46,441 nt of DNA. Source: Streptomyces sp. ISL-12. GTDB lineage: Bacteria > Actinomycetota > Actinomycetes > Streptomycetales > Streptomycetaceae. The stretch is from assembly GCF_018614415.1 (NCBI RefSeq), contig NZ_JAGGOO010000104.1:1-46441 (forward strand), given 5' to 3'. Shown piece after piece: positions 16,830 to 25,735 of the stretch. Below the pieces are notes generated by a model. The model saw nothing but the letters and a program-made list of their open reading frames with translations, was not told the origin of the DNA and did not search any database. How positions within the stretch are numbered: position 1 is the stretch's first letter; every line of letters begins with the position of its first letter. The position numbers were made by a program, and so were the translations under genes.

Positions 16830-17888
16830 GTGGCAGGCAAACCGGTCAGGCCCGTCAACGCCATCGACCAGACCCGGCGGATGCTGTCGTTGGTGACGTA
16901 TCTGCGCGAGCGCCCCGGCGCCCGGATCGAGGACGTGGCCCGCGCCTTCGGCATCACCGAGGACGAGCTGGTCTCCGACCTCGACGTGCTCCCCATGTGC
17001 GGCACCAGCTTCCGCGGCGGTGACCTGCTCGACATCGACACCGACGGCGAGCGCATCTGGTGGCACAACCCGGCCGCGCTCGGCGCGGACGCCGCCGAGC
17101 CGCTGCGCCTGGCCGCCGACGAGGCCACCGCGCTGCTGGTCGCCGCCCGCGCGGTGGCGACCCTGCCCGGCCTGCGCGAGAGCGACCGGCAGGCGCTGCT
17201 GCGGGCCACCGCCAAGGTGGAGGCCGCGGCCGGCGAGGCGGCCGGCGCCAGCTCCCGGCTGTCGGTCACCTTCGAGTCCGAGGGCGGCGTCTTCGCCGAC
17301 GTCGACCGGGCCATCTCCGAGCGCCGCCGCCTGTGGATCCGGTACTACTCACCGGCCCGCGACGAGGTGACCGAGCGTGAGATCGACCCGATCCGCCTGG
17401 TCAGCGTCGGGCACACCTACGTGGAGGCGTGGTGCCGCCGCTCCGAGGCGCGGCGCACCTTCCGGCTCGACCGGGTCGCCGAGATCAAGATCCTGGACGA
17501 GCCGTCCGCGCCGCCCGAGATCGAGCCGCGCGACCTGTCCCAGGCGCTGGTGCAGCCGGCCGCCGAGGACCCCGAGGTCGTGGTGGAGGTCGGCCCCGGC
17601 GGACGCTGGGTCGCCGAGTACTACCCGCACGACAGCGCCGAGGAGCTCCCGGACGGCGGCCTGCGCATCACGCTGCGCACCCCCGACCCGGCGTCGCTCA
17701 GACGCCTGGCGCTGCGCCTCGGGCGGGACGGCCGGATCGTCACGCCGAGTGAACTGGCCGACAGCGCCCGGCAGGCTGCGCGCGACGCGCTGGCGGCGTA
17801 CGACGGGACCGGGGCGGCCGACGCGTACGGGCCGTCTGCCGAGCGGGCGGCGGATACGGTGCACGACGGGCAGGAGCGAGGACGTTGA
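16830..17888 (+). CDS. pafC: WYL-domain transcriptional regulator PafC
   Basis: A 352-residue partner of PafB with the same architecture: N-terminal winged helix (about 12-70: QTRRMLSLVTYLRERPGARIEDVARAFGI), a helical middle part, a WYL domain at about 160-230 (LWIRYYSPARDEVTEREIDP ... YVEAWCRRSEARRTFRLDRV), and a C-terminal extension. The typical WYL triad is degenerate, with Tyr-Val-Glu where PafB has Trp-Tyr-Leu. The WYL domain is thought to sense a signal from damaged DNA, possibly single-stranded DNA. The start GTG 16830 follows GGGGGAG. The stop overlaps the next start by four bases (TTGA). Confidence 0.95.
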   Translation: MAGKPVRPVNAIDQTRRMLSLVTYLRERPGARIEDVARAFGITEDELVSDLDVLPMCGTSFRGGDLLDIDTDGERIWWHNPAALGADAAEPLRLAADEATALLVAARAVATLPGLRESDRQALLRATAKVEAAAGEAAGASSRLSVTFESEGGVFADVDRAISERRRLWIRYYSPARDEVTEREIDPIRLVSVGHTYVEAWCRRSEARRTFRLDRVAEIKILDEPSAPPEIEPRDLSQALVQPAAEDPEVVVEVGPGGRWVAEYYPHDSAEELPDGGLRITLRTPDPASLRRLALRLGRDGRIVTPSELADSARQAARDALAAYDGTGAADAYGPSAERAADTVHDGQERGR

Positions 17889-18184
17889 GCGAGAGCGAGT
17901 CGGCGGGGATCGGTGCGGTGGGCATGACGGTGGCGTCCGCGTTCGCCGGGATGAGAAGTGTGGCGCCGGTGGTGTTCCGGGCGGGCTGTCCGGACTGCCG
18001 GGGCCGCTTCGAGCTGACCGCGAGCGCCCTGCGCCTGGCCATCGGCGCCAGCAGCCGTACCACCTTCTACTCGTTCACCTGCCCGGACTGCGGGGTCACC
18101 GTCCGCAAGCCGGCGGGGGAGCGGATCGTGGAGCTGCTCACCGGCGGCGGGGTGCGGACCCTGCGCCTGCACTCCACCGTTTAG
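17885..18184 (+). CDS. Small zinc-ribbon protein of unknown function
   Basis: A 99-residue protein with two CPDC motifs about 31 residues apart, spaced as in zinc ribbons. Between them is a hydrophobic, Ala-rich stretch. No enzymatic motif is seen. The TTG start at 17885 overlaps the pafC stop by four bases, so translation is probably coupled to pafC; later GTG codons are possible starts. Its place in the pafBC operon suggests a role with these regulators, but no function can be given. Confidence 0.75.
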   Translation: MSESESAGIGAVGMTVASAFAGMRSVAPVVFRAGCPDCRGRFELTASALRLAIGASSRTTFYSFTCPDCGVTVRKPAGERIVELLTGGGVRTLRLHSTV

Positions 18185-18204
18185 GACCAGGTGGCGGGAC
18201 GGTC

Positions 18205-18210
18205 TAGGCT
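18205..18210 (+). promoter_or_regulatory. Candidate -10 hexamer (TAGGCT), leaderless geometry
   Basis: TAGGCT ends seven bases before the ATG at 18218 and is identical to the hexamer before trmI. No ribosome binding site is seen between it and the ATG. Confidence 0.4.
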
Positions 18211-18217
18211 CGACGGC

Positions 18218-18412
18218 ATGTTCTGGCCGATGTTCGCGGTTGCCATGGGGTTCCTGGGTCTCGCCGTCCTCGGAGTGCTCGCCGTACGGGTGTTCGTGGA
18301 GGCGCAGCGGCTGGGCCGGCAGGTGGCCGAGTCGGCCCGCCGGATCGGTGCCGCGGCGGAGGACCTGGAGCACGCCGCGGAGCGCGCGGGCCGTTCCGCG
18401 CAGGCGCTGTGA
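18218..18412 (+). CDS. Small single-pass membrane protein
   Basis: A 64-residue protein: one hydrophobic helix (about 3-27, FWPMFAVAMGFLGLAVLGVLAVRVF) and a cytoplasmic-looking amphipathic tail rich in Ala, Arg and Glu that could form a coiled coil (RLGRQVAESARRIGAAAEDLEHAAERA). I do not recognise the function. It lies between pafBC and tatA. Its hydrophobic-helix-plus-amphipathic-tail plan recalls TatA-like proteins, but the TatA signature FG motif is missing. Confidence 0.7.
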   Translation: MFWPMFAVAMGFLGLAVLGVLAVRVFVEAQRLGRQVAESARRIGAAAEDLEHAAERAGRSAQAL

Positions 18413-18586
18413 GGAGTACGCAAGACACCTGTCGGGGTTTGTGAAACGCCTGTGCGTGACGCAGCGGTCTCCTGTGACTTGCGTTCTGGGCCGCTTCGCC
18501 CTGTCGTCCGGCTCAGGGAGACAGGTACGCTGCTGGTCGCGGTCCGGAAAACGAGGCCCGGCCGCGGACGGGAGTACGCACAGGGA

Positions 18587-18617
18587 TTGCCTCGCGTTTA
18601 CCCCTGAGCGTTACGAT
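18587..18617 (+). promoter_or_regulatory. Candidate promoter of tatAC
   Basis: TTGCCT at 18587-18592 and TACGAT at 18612-18617 resemble the vegetative -35 and -10 elements; the 19-base spacing is slightly long. The rest of 18413-18703 shows no gene. Confidence 0.35.
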
Positions 18618-18703
18618 CGCTGCACAACACGGCCGTTCAGACGCATGTCCGACCGGTCGGACAGCACCCCCACCCAGCCGCCTCGGTGAGAAGGTAAAGA
18701 CTT

Positions 18704-18988
18704 ATGTTCGGAAGGCTCGGCGCCCCCGAGATCATTCTCATCCTCGTCGTCATCATCCTGCTGTTCGGCGCGAAGAAGCTTCCCGACATGGCGCGTTCGC
18801 TCGGCAAGTCCGCGCGCATCCTCAAGAGCGAGGCCAAGGCGATGAAGGACGACAACAAGTCCGCCGCCCCCGCCGACCCGCCCACCGCCGGTGAGCAGTC
18901 CGCGTCGCAGCGCACCATCCAGGCCGCCCCGGGCGACGTGACCAGTTCCCGCCCGGTCGCCGAGCCGACGGACACGACCAAGCGCTGA
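18704..18988 (+). CDS. tatA: Twin-arginine translocase subunit TatA
   Basis: A 94-residue membrane protein that forms the pore-related oligomer of the Tat system, which exports folded proteins. It starts MFGRLGAPEIILILVVIILLFGAKKLPDMARSLGKS: a short N-terminus, one transmembrane helix at about 8-21, the FGxxKLP hinge and an amphipathic helix, followed by a disordered tail. The ATG at 18704 has GAGAAGG about 9 bases upstream. tatC follows 48 bases later; a tatB is not in this window, as in other Streptomyces where it is elsewhere. Confidence 0.96.
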   Translation: MFGRLGAPEIILILVVIILLFGAKKLPDMARSLGKSARILKSEAKAMKDDNKSAAPADPPTAGEQSASQRTIQAAPGDVTSSRPVAEPTDTTKR

Positions 18989-19036
18989 CGCGGGGCCGGT
19001 GACCTCCGGCCCGCCCGCACGAGATGGGAACGTGGG

Positions 19037-19984
19037 TTGCTGAAGTCTGCCCGCAAACAGGAGAGGGATCCCGAGGGGCGGATGCCCCTCGCGGAGCACC
19101 TGCGTGAGCTCCGCAACCGGCTCGCGAAGGCACTGCTGGCGATCGTCGCCGTCACCGTCGTCGCCGCTTTCTTCTACAACGACATCATCAATCTCCTCAC
19201 CCGGCCGATCCTCGACTCGGTCGGCTGCGACCAGTCGTTCGAGCAGTTGGCGAAGTCGACGTCGGACAAGCCGTGCGCGCAGATCACCATCAACGGTCTG
19301 CTCACCCCCTTCACCCTGGCGCTGAAGGTGTCGCTGATGGCCGGCGTCGTGCTGGCCTCCCCGGTCTGGCTGTACCAGCTGTGGGCCTTCGTCGCCCCCG
19401 GGCTGCACCGGCACGAGAAGAAGTACGCCTACGCCTTCGTCGGCACCGGCGCCCCGCTCTTCATCGGCGGCGCCTACTTCGCGTACAACGTCCTCCCCAC
19501 CACGGCGGAGGTGCTGCTGGAGTTCACCCCGAGCAGCACGACCAACCTGCTGCCGCTGGACGACCTGCTCGACCTCGTCCTGCGCATGGTGCTCGTCTTC
19601 GGCCTCTCCTTCGAGCTTCCGCTGCTGCTGGTCTTCCTCAACCTCACGGGCTCGATCACCGGCAAGCGGATGCTCGGCTGGTGGCGCGCGATGATGATGG
19701 GCATCACCCTCTTCGCGGCCCTCGCCACGCCGAGCACCGACCCGCTGACCATGCTCATGCTGGCCGGGCCGATCTGGGTGCTGTACTTCGCGGCCGTCGT
19801 CTTCTCGCTGCTGAACGACCGCCGCCGTCGCAGGCAGGAGGCGCTGGGCCCCGCCGACGACGAGGCCTCCGACCTCGACCTCACCCCCGAGGACATCGGC
19901 GAGATCGAGCCCGTGACGACCAGCCCCGCCCTGCCCGAGCAGTCCCGCACGGACCGGGTCAACGGGTACGACGACGTGACGTGA
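19037..19984 (+). CDS. tatC: Twin-arginine translocase subunit TatC
   Basis: A 315-residue polytopic membrane protein that recognises the twin-arginine signal peptide. It contains MPLAEHLRELRNRLAKALLA at the N-terminus, whose Glu and Leu-Arg motif binds the signal, and six transmembrane segments. The loop LWAFVAPGLHRHEKKYAYAF is a TatC signature. The C-terminal 60 residues are an acidic, disordered tail. The likely start is TTG 19037, with GATGGGA upstream; no better start lies in frame. It is in an operon with tatA. Confidence 0.96.
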   Translation: MLKSARKQERDPEGRMPLAEHLRELRNRLAKALLAIVAVTVVAAFFYNDIINLLTRPILDSVGCDQSFEQLAKSTSDKPCAQITINGLLTPFTLALKVSLMAGVVLASPVWLYQLWAFVAPGLHRHEKKYAYAFVGTGAPLFIGGAYFAYNVLPTTAEVLLEFTPSSTTNLLPLDDLLDLVLRMVLVFGLSFELPLLLVFLNLTGSITGKRMLGWWRAMMMGITLFAALATPSTDPLTMLMLAGPIWVLYFAAVVFSLLNDRRRRRQEALGPADDEASDLDLTPEDIGEIEPVTTSPALPEQSRTDRVNGYDDVT

Positions 19985-19996
19985 GCCAGGGGCCGT

Positions 19997-20020
19997 GCCG
20001 CGCCCCTGACCGGGCGCGGC
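19997..20020 (+). terminator. Hairpin after tatC
   Basis: Perfect 9-base arms 19997-20005 and 20012-20020 enclose a 6-base loop. No U-run follows. Confidence 0.6.
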
Positions 20021-20092
20021 CGCCCTGGCGGGTGCCCGTGAACCGGTAGGGCCCCGGTCCGCCGGACTCCTATCCGGATAATGATCGTCCTG

Positions 20093-20115
20093 TTGTCGGT
20101 GCGGCCCGGTACGCT
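20093..20115 (+). promoter_or_regulatory. RecA-independent DNA-damage promoter motif before the helicase gene
   Basis: TTGTCGGTG at 20093-20101, then exactly 8 bases, then TACGCT at 20110-20115. This matches the mycobacterial RecA-NDp consensus tTGTCRgtg-N8-TAnnnT, the promoter class activated by PafBC, at every defined position. It lies 10 bases before the helicase ATG. pafB and pafC are 4 kb upstream in the same locus. Confidence 0.7.
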
Positions 20116-20125
20116 CGAAAGCACG

Positions 20126-22933
20126 ATGACAGAGGACCTCTCACCGGCCGAGCGGTACGCGGCGGCCCGTAGGCGCGCCGTCGAGCAGGCCACGGCGCTC
20201 GCCTCCTTCCGCGAGATGTACGACTTCGGCCTCGACCCCTTCCAGACAGAGGCATGCCAGGCGCTGGAGGCGGGCAAGGGCGTACTGGTGGCCGCGCCCA
20301 CCGGCTCGGGCAAGACGATCGTCGGCGAGTTCGCCGTCCACCTCGCCCTGGAACAGGGCAGGAAGTGCTTCTACACGACACCCATCAAGGCGCTGTCGAA
20401 CCAGAAGTACGCCGATCTGTGCCGCCGCTACGGCACGGACCGGGTGGGCCTGCTCACCGGCGACAACAGCGTGAACTCGGGCGCCCCGGTGGTCGTGATG
20501 ACCACCGAGGTGCTGCGGAACATGCTGTACGCGGGCTCCCAGACCCTCACCGGCCTCGGCTACGTGGTCATGGACGAGGTGCACTACCTCTCCGACCGCT
20601 TCCGCGGCGCCGTCTGGGAGGAAGTGATCATCCACCTCCCCGAGTCGGTGACGCTCGTCTCACTGTCGGCGACGGTGTCCAACGCCGAGGAGTTCGGCGA
20701 CTGGCTCGACACCGTCCGCGGCTCCACCGAGGTGATCGTCTCCGAACACCGGCCCGTGCCGCTGTTCCAGCACGTGCTGGCCGGACGCCGGATGTACGAC
20801 CTGTTCGAGGAGGCCGAGGGCCACAAGCGGGCCGTCAACCCGGACCTGACGCGCATGGCGCGCATGGAGGCCAGCCGGCCGTCCTACCAGGACCGCAGAC
20901 GCGGCCGGCACATGCGCGAGGCGGACCGGGAGCGGGAGCGCAGACAGCGTTCCCGGATCTGGACACCGGGCCGGCCGGAGGTCATCGAGCGGCTGGACAG
21001 CGAGGGCCTGCTGCCCGCGATCACCTTCATCTTCAGCCGTGCCGGCTGCGAGTCCGCCGTCCAGCAGTGCCTGTACGCCGGACTGCGGCTCAACGACGAG
21101 GAGGCGCGGGAGCAGGTGCGCGCCCTGGTCGAGGAGCGCACCGCCTCCATCCCCACCGAGGACCTGCACGTCCTGGGGTACTACGAGTGGCTGGAGGGCC
21201 TGGAGCGCGGTATCGCCGCCCACCACGCGGGCATGCTGCCGACCTTCAAGGAGGTCGTCGAGGAACTGTTCGTACGCGGGCTGGTCAAGGCCGTCTTCGC
21301 CACCGAGACCCTCGCCCTCGGGATCAACATGCCCGCCCGCTCGGTGGTGCTGGAGAAGCTCGTCAAGTGGAACGGCGAGCAGCACGCCGACATCACCCCC
21401 GGTGAGTTCACCCAGCTCACCGGCCGGGCAGGCCGCCGCGGCATCGACGTCGAGGGCCACGCCGTAGTGCTGTGGCAGCGCGGCATGAACCCCGAGCACC
21501 TCGCGGGGCTGGCGGGCACGCGCACGTACCCGCTGCGCTCCAGCTTCAAGCCGTCGTACAACATGGCGGTCAACCTGGTCGAGCAGTTCGGCCGGCACCG
21601 CTCGCGGGAGCTGCTGGAGACCTCCTTCGCCCAGTTCCAGGCCGACAAGTCGGTGGTCGGGATCTCCCGGCAGGTACAGCGCAACGAGGAGGGGCTGGAG
21701 GGCTACAAGGCCTCCATGACCTGCCACCTCGGCGACTTCGAGGAGTACGCGCGGCTGCGCCGCGAGCTGAAGGACCGGGAGACCGAGCTGGCCCGGCAGG
21801 GCGTGGCGCAGCGGCGTGCCGAGGCCGCCGTCGCGCTGGAGAAGCTCAAGCCCGGTGACGTCATCCACGTACCCACCGGAAAGTACGCCGGGCTGGCCCT
21901 GGTGCTGGATCCCGGTCTGCCCGCCGGGCGGTCCAACGGGCACCGCGGCTTCGAGCACCACGACGGGCCGCGCCCGCTGGTACTGACCGCGGAGCGGCAG
22001 GTCAAGCGGCTGGCGTCGATGGACTTCCCGGTGCCCGTGGAGGCGCTGGAGCGGATGCGGATCCCCAAGTCGTTCAACCCGCGCTCGCCCCAGTCCCGCC
22101 GGGACCTGGCGTCCGCGCTGCGTACCAAGGCGGGGCACATCCCGCCGGAGCGGGCCCGCAAGAAGCGGTCCCAGGCGGCCGACGACCGGGAGATCGCCCG
22201 GCTGCGCAAGGCGATCCGCGCTCATCCCTGCCACGGCTGCGACGACCGCGAGGACCACGCCCGCTGGGCGGAGCGCTACCACCGGCTGCGGCGCGACACC
22301 GCGCAGCTGGAGCACCGGATCGAGGGGCGTACCAACACCATCGCCCGCACCTTCGACCGGATCGTGGCGCTGCTGACCGAGCTGGACTACCTGCGCGGCG
22401 ACGAGGTCACCGAGCACGGCAAGCGGCTCGCGCGGCTCTACGGGGAGCTGGACCTGCTGGCCAGTGAGTGCCTGCGCGAAGGCGTCTGGGAGGGCCTCGG
22501 TCCGGCCGAGCTGGCCGCCTGTGTCTCTGCCCTGGTGTTCGAGTCCCGGGCCGCCGACGACGCGATGGCGCCCAAGGTGCCCTCGGGGAAGGCGAAGGCC
22601 GCGCTCGGCGAGACGGTCCGCATCTGGGGCCGGCTCGACGCCCTGGAGGAGGAGTTCCGGATCAGCCAGACCGAGGGGGTCGGCCAGCGCGAGCCGGATC
22701 TCGGCTTCGCCTGGGCGGCGTACATGTGGGCGTCCGGCAAGGGGCTCGACGAGGTGCTGCGCGAGGCGGAGATGCCGGCCGGCGACTTCGTGCGCTGGTG
22801 CAAGCAGGTCATCGACGTCCTCGGCCAGATCGCCGCCGCCGCACCGGCGGACGGTTCCACCGTGCCGAAGAACGCGCGCCGGGCGGTCGAGGGGCTGCTG
22901 CGCGGAGTGGTCGCCTACTCGTCGGTGGGATAG
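20126..22933 (+). CDS. helY: Ski2-like DEAD/DEAH-box helicase, HelY type
   Basis: A 935-residue superfamily 2 helicase. Motif I APTGSGKT is at 57-64; motif II reads DEVH in VMDEVHYLSDR; motif III is SLSATVSN; motif VI is QLTGRAGRRG. Between about 250 and 290 is an Arg-rich insertion. The C-terminal 180 residues form the DSHCT-type domain of Ski2/Mtr4 and HelY proteins. Such enzymes unwind RNA or DNA; the substrate of bacterial HelY is not settled. I chose ATG 20126 because a -10 element ends 10 bases before it; the frame is open to 20081. The order pafABC-tatA-tatC-helicase is the same as in mycobacteria. Confidence 0.93.
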   Translation: MTEDLSPAERYAAARRRAVEQATALASFREMYDFGLDPFQTEACQALEAGKGVLVAAPTGSGKTIVGEFAVHLALEQGRKCFYTTPIKALSNQKYADLCRRYGTDRVGLLTGDNSVNSGAPVVVMTTEVLRNMLYAGSQTLTGLGYVVMDEVHYLSDRFRGAVWEEVIIHLPESVTLVSLSATVSNAEEFGDWLDTVRGSTEVIVSEHRPVPLFQHVLAGRRMYDLFEEAEGHKRAVNPDLTRMARMEASRPSYQDRRRGRHMREADRERERRQRSRIWTPGRPEVIERLDSEGLLPAITFIFSRAGCESAVQQCLYAGLRLNDEEAREQVRALVEERTASIPTEDLHVLGYYEWLEGLERGIAAHHAGMLPTFKEVVEELFVRGLVKAVFATETLALGINMPARSVVLEKLVKWNGEQHADITPGEFTQLTGRAGRRGIDVEGHAVVLWQRGMNPEHLAGLAGTRTYPLRSSFKPSYNMAVNLVEQFGRHRSRELLETSFAQFQADKSVVGISRQVQRNEEGLEGYKASMTCHLGDFEEYARLRRELKDRETELARQGVAQRRAEAAVALEKLKPGDVIHVPTGKYAGLALVLDPGLPAGRSNGHRGFEHHDGPRPLVLTAERQVKRLASMDFPVPVEALERMRIPKSFNPRSPQSRRDLASALRTKAGHIPPERARKKRSQAADDREIARLRKAIRAHPCHGCDDREDHARWAERYHRLRRDTAQLEHRIEGRTNTIARTFDRIVALLTELDYLRGDEVTEHGKRLARLYGELDLLASECLREGVWEGLGPAELAACVSALVFESRAADDAMAPKVPSGKAKAALGETVRIWGRLDALEEEFRISQTEGVGQREPDLGFAWAAYMWASGKGLDEVLREAEMPAGDFVRWCKQVIDVLGQIAAAAPADGSTVPKNARRAVEGLLRGVVAYSSVG

Positions 22934-23298
22934 GCACCGGCGGCACGGATCCACTGGGCGCCCGAGCGTTTCGCTCGGGCGCCTTCGTCATGTCCCGACC
23001 TATCGGTTCACTCGTTACGGTGAGTGACAATCGCGCGCCCGTGCGACGATACTTTACGTGTTCGAACGGCTCCGTAGCGTACAAATGGATCCGAGGCTAC
23101 CCCTGCCCCGGTGTCCGTTTCAGGTGCTTGCCGAATGTGACACGGCGTTGATCCGCTCGGACTAAGCTCGCCCGCAGCGCGCCGAGTTGAGGTGTATTAG
23201 CGCGTTTGTTCAAAAAATGCCGAAGTAACCGACCACTCCATGACATACCCCCCTGCACGCTTCCCCATCCCCGCCGATTCGTTTTTCAGAGGGCCTAC
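22934..23298. other. Intergenic region before the conservon
   Basis: It contains the helicase terminator at 22957-22983 and must carry the promoter of the conservon operon. The part from about 23030 to 23250 is noticeably richer in A and T than its surroundings, as promoters here often are, but I could not place a -35/-10 pair with confidence. No gene is seen. Confidence 0.5.
22957..22983 (+). terminator. Hairpin terminator after the helicase gene
   Basis: Perfect 12-base arms 22957-22968 and 22972-22983 enclose a TTT loop, followed by TTCG. Confidence 0.85.
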
Positions 23299-24915
23299 AT
23301 GGTGAGTGTTGAATCCCCTCCCGGTCACCGCGAACTTCCCTACGCGCGCGTCCTGTTGCTGCCCGCCATACTGATGGCGGCGGCGACCGGGGCAGCCGTC
23401 GCCATGGTGACGGAGCCGGCCCGGACCGCGGTCGCCCTGTGCGGTGGCCTGGCCACCTTCCTGGTGATCATGACGGGCGCCGAAGCGGTCCGCCGTGGCC
23501 GCACACTGCGCGCCCTGCGTACCGAGCACGCCCGTCACGCCGCGTATCTGGAACGGCGGATCGCCGGCCACGACGAGGAGATGGCCCGCCTCGTCGACGA
23601 GGTCCTGCCGGCCGCGCTCCACTACATGCGGCGCGGGAACACCCCGCGCGAGGTGATGCTCCACCTCGGCGACCTCGACCCGTCCTATGCCCACTTGCAC
23701 GAGCCGCAGCGGAAGCTGATCCGCACGGTGGTCGAGATCATCGACCACGAGGAGGCCCTGCGGGACTCCGCCGCGCGCTCCTTCGTCGACGTCGCCCGGC
23801 GCGTCCAGGCCATCGTCCACCAGCAGAACAAGGAACTGCGGGAGATGGAGGAGGACCACGGCCGCAACCCCGAGGTCTTCGACGACCTCCTGCGCATCGA
23901 CCACGGCACCGCGCTGATCGGGCGCCTCGCCGACTCCATCTCCGTCCTCGGCGGCGGCCGGCCCGGACGCCAGTGGCCCCAGCCGGTGGCGCTCTACAGC
24001 GTGCTGCGCGGCGCCATGTCCCGGATCCTGGAGTACCGGCGCATCCACCTGGCCTCCATCGCCAAGGTCAACATCAAGGGCACCGCGGTCGAGCCGGTCA
24101 TCCACGCCGCGGCGGAACTGCTCGACAACGCCACCCGCTACTCGCCGCCGAACACCAAGGTCAACGTCACCGCGACCGAGGTGCAGACCGGCGTCTGCAT
24201 CGAGATCGAGGACGCCGGCGTCAACCTCAGCGAGGAGTCACGGCTGCGCATCGAGGGCATGCTGGAGGCCGCCAAGCGCGGCACCGACCTGCAGGACCTC
24301 GGGGGCAACCCGCGCCTCGGCCTGTCGGTCGTCGGCCGCCTGTGCACGACGTACGACATGCAGGTCTCGCTGCGCGCCTCCGCCTACGGCGGCGTCCGCG
24401 CCATCCTGGTCGTGCCGAGCAACATGATGACCACCGAGCCCGGCGTCGGACTCGCCCACGGCATCGGCGCGACCTCCATCCCGCTGCCAGGTCCGGACGC
24501 GCTTCCCGGCCCCAACCGCAAGCCCAAGAAGCGGCGCCCCACCAGCCCGCGGATCCCGGCCACGGTCTCCCTGGAGGACGACGTCCCCGAGGTCACCGAG
24601 TGGACGGCGGGCGGCCTGCCGCAGCGCCGCAGCCGGGTGAAGATGCCGCTCAGCCAGCGCCTCGCCGAGCAGGCCGCCTTCGAGCGGGCCGAGGCCGAGC
24701 GGGAGGCCCGCGAGGCCGCCGAGCGCGCCCGCAACGCCCGCTGGGCCACCCCCGAGCCGGAGCCGGAGCAGAAGCCGGACGAGGAGCCACTGCCGGGGCA
24801 GTGGGTCGAGGCCTTCTGGGAGGGCCTCAAGAGCGCCCCGGACCCCGACGCGTTCACCCAGCCGCCCCATGAGCCGGCCCACGCCCCGGCCGACGACGAG
24901 GGAGACCTCAAGTGA
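23299..24915 (+). CDS. cvnA9: Conservon protein CvnA: histidine kinase-like sensor
   Basis: A 538-residue membrane sensor-like protein. Two hydrophobic segments lie at about 16-37 and 43-64 with almost no external loop. A helical region follows, then a GHKL ATPase domain: N box ELLDNATRYSPP at 273-284, G1-like IEDAGV at 303-308 and GLSVVGRL near 341-348. A standard phospho-accepting H box is not obvious. The last 150 residues are a Pro/Glu/Arg-rich tail. In S. coelicolor the conservon proteins form a membrane complex likened to a G-protein-coupled receptor system, and conservon 9 (rar) affects aerial mycelium formation. I chose ATG 23299 (AGAGGG upstream); the frame is open to 23206. It overlaps cvnB by GTGA. 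Confidence 0.92.
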   Translation: MVSVESPPGHRELPYARVLLLPAILMAAATGAAVAMVTEPARTAVALCGGLATFLVIMTGAEAVRRGRTLRALRTEHARHAAYLERRIAGHDEEMARLVDEVLPAALHYMRRGNTPREVMLHLGDLDPSYAHLHEPQRKLIRTVVEIIDHEEALRDSAARSFVDVARRVQAIVHQQNKELREMEEDHGRNPEVFDDLLRIDHGTALIGRLADSISVLGGGRPGRQWPQPVALYSVLRGAMSRILEYRRIHLASIAKVNIKGTAVEPVIHAAAELLDNATRYSPPNTKVNVTATEVQTGVCIEIEDAGVNLSEESRLRIEGMLEAAKRGTDLQDLGGNPRLGLSVVGRLCTTYDMQVSLRASAYGGVRAILVVPSNMMTTEPGVGLAHGIGATSIPLPGPDALPGPNRKPKKRRPTSPRIPATVSLEDDVPEVTEWTAGGLPQRRSRVKMPLSQRLAEQAAFERAEAEREAREAAERARNARWATPEPEPEQKPDEEPLPGQWVEAFWEGLKSAPDPDAFTQPPHEPAHAPADDEGDLK

Positions 24916-25319
24916 TCGAGCAGCAAGGCAAGTTCGACTGGATGCTCAGGGATCTCTACGACGGCGTTCCGGGCATCGAGATGATCGTGGTGCTCTCCGC
25001 CGACGGACTGCGCATCGCCCGCTACTCCGGTGACCCGGACGCCGCCGACCGGGTGGCCGCCGCCTGCGCGGGACTGCAGAGCCTGGCCGGCGCGGTGGCC
25101 CACGAGATCCCGGACAGCGACGGCCGGATGAAGCTGGTCGTCATCGAGATCAACGGTGGCTACTTCTACCTCATGGCCGCCGGACCCAACGCCTACCTGG
25201 CGGTGCTCTCCGATGTCACCTGCGAGCCCGGCCGGATGAGCAACCGCATGCAGGACCTGGTCGCCCGCATCGGCCCCCATCTGACCAGTCCCGCCCGGCG
25301 CAATGGGCAGACCGTATGA
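24912..25319 (+). CDS. cvnB9: Conservon protein CvnB: roadblock/LC7 domain
   Basis: A 135-residue roadblock/LC7 protein. The fold is shown by IEMIVVLSADGLRIARYSG and by the later LVVIEINGGYFYLMAAGPNAYLAVLSD. Roadblock proteins bind and regulate small GTPases; in the conservon the partner is CvnD. The GTG start at 24912 overlaps the cvnA stop, and the stop overlaps the cvnC start by ATGA, so translation is coupled along the operon. Confidence 0.95.
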   Translation: MIEQQGKFDWMLRDLYDGVPGIEMIVVLSADGLRIARYSGDPDAADRVAAACAGLQSLAGAVAHEIPDSDGRMKLVVIEINGGYFYLMAAGPNAYLAVLSDVTCEPGRMSNRMQDLVARIGPHLTSPARRNGQTV

Positions 25320-25735
25320 CTCCTCCCCAGCGCCAGAGGCGATTTCCCGCGCAAGAGCCGTCCGCCCGGCCTCCCGCGGAGGGCGGCGCACCCGCAACGG
25401 GGAACGTGACGGGCAACCCCGAGCGGCTGTTCGTCATCGGTGGTGACGGGGGTGGCGAGCGCGCGGACATAGACCTGGTGACCCTGATCGTGGCGCGCAC
25501 CGACCCGCCGGCGTCGGCGACGCCCGAACAGGCCGCCCTGCTCCGGTTGTGCGTCGCGCCCCTGTCCGTGGCGGAACTCTCGGCCTACCTGAGCCTGCCG
25601 TTCAGCGTGGTGACCGTACTGCTCACCGAGATGCTGGCAGCGGAACTGGTACAGGCCCGCGCCCCGATCGTCCGGCAGAAGGTCGCCGACCGGTCCCTCC
25701 TCGAAGCGGTGATGCATGGACTTCAAAAACTCTGA
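25316..25735 (+). CDS. cvnC9: Conservon protein CvnC: DUF742 protein
   Basis: A 139-residue DUF742 family protein, predicted to have a winged-helix fold (LCVAPLSVAELSAYLSLPFSVVTVLLTEMLAAELV resembles a recognition helix region). The first 35 residues are polar and disordered. Members occur only in conservons and are part of the CvnA-B-C-D complex; whether they bind DNA is unclear. The start ATG overlaps the cvnB stop by four bases; the 3' end overlaps cvnD by 20 bases. Confidence 0.93.
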   Translation: MTPPQRQRRFPAQEPSARPPAEGGAPATGNVTGNPERLFVIGGDGGGERADIDLVTLIVARTDPPASATPEQAALLRLCVAPLSVAELSAYLSLPFSVVTVLLTEMLAAELVQARAPIVRQKVADRSLLEAVMHGLQKL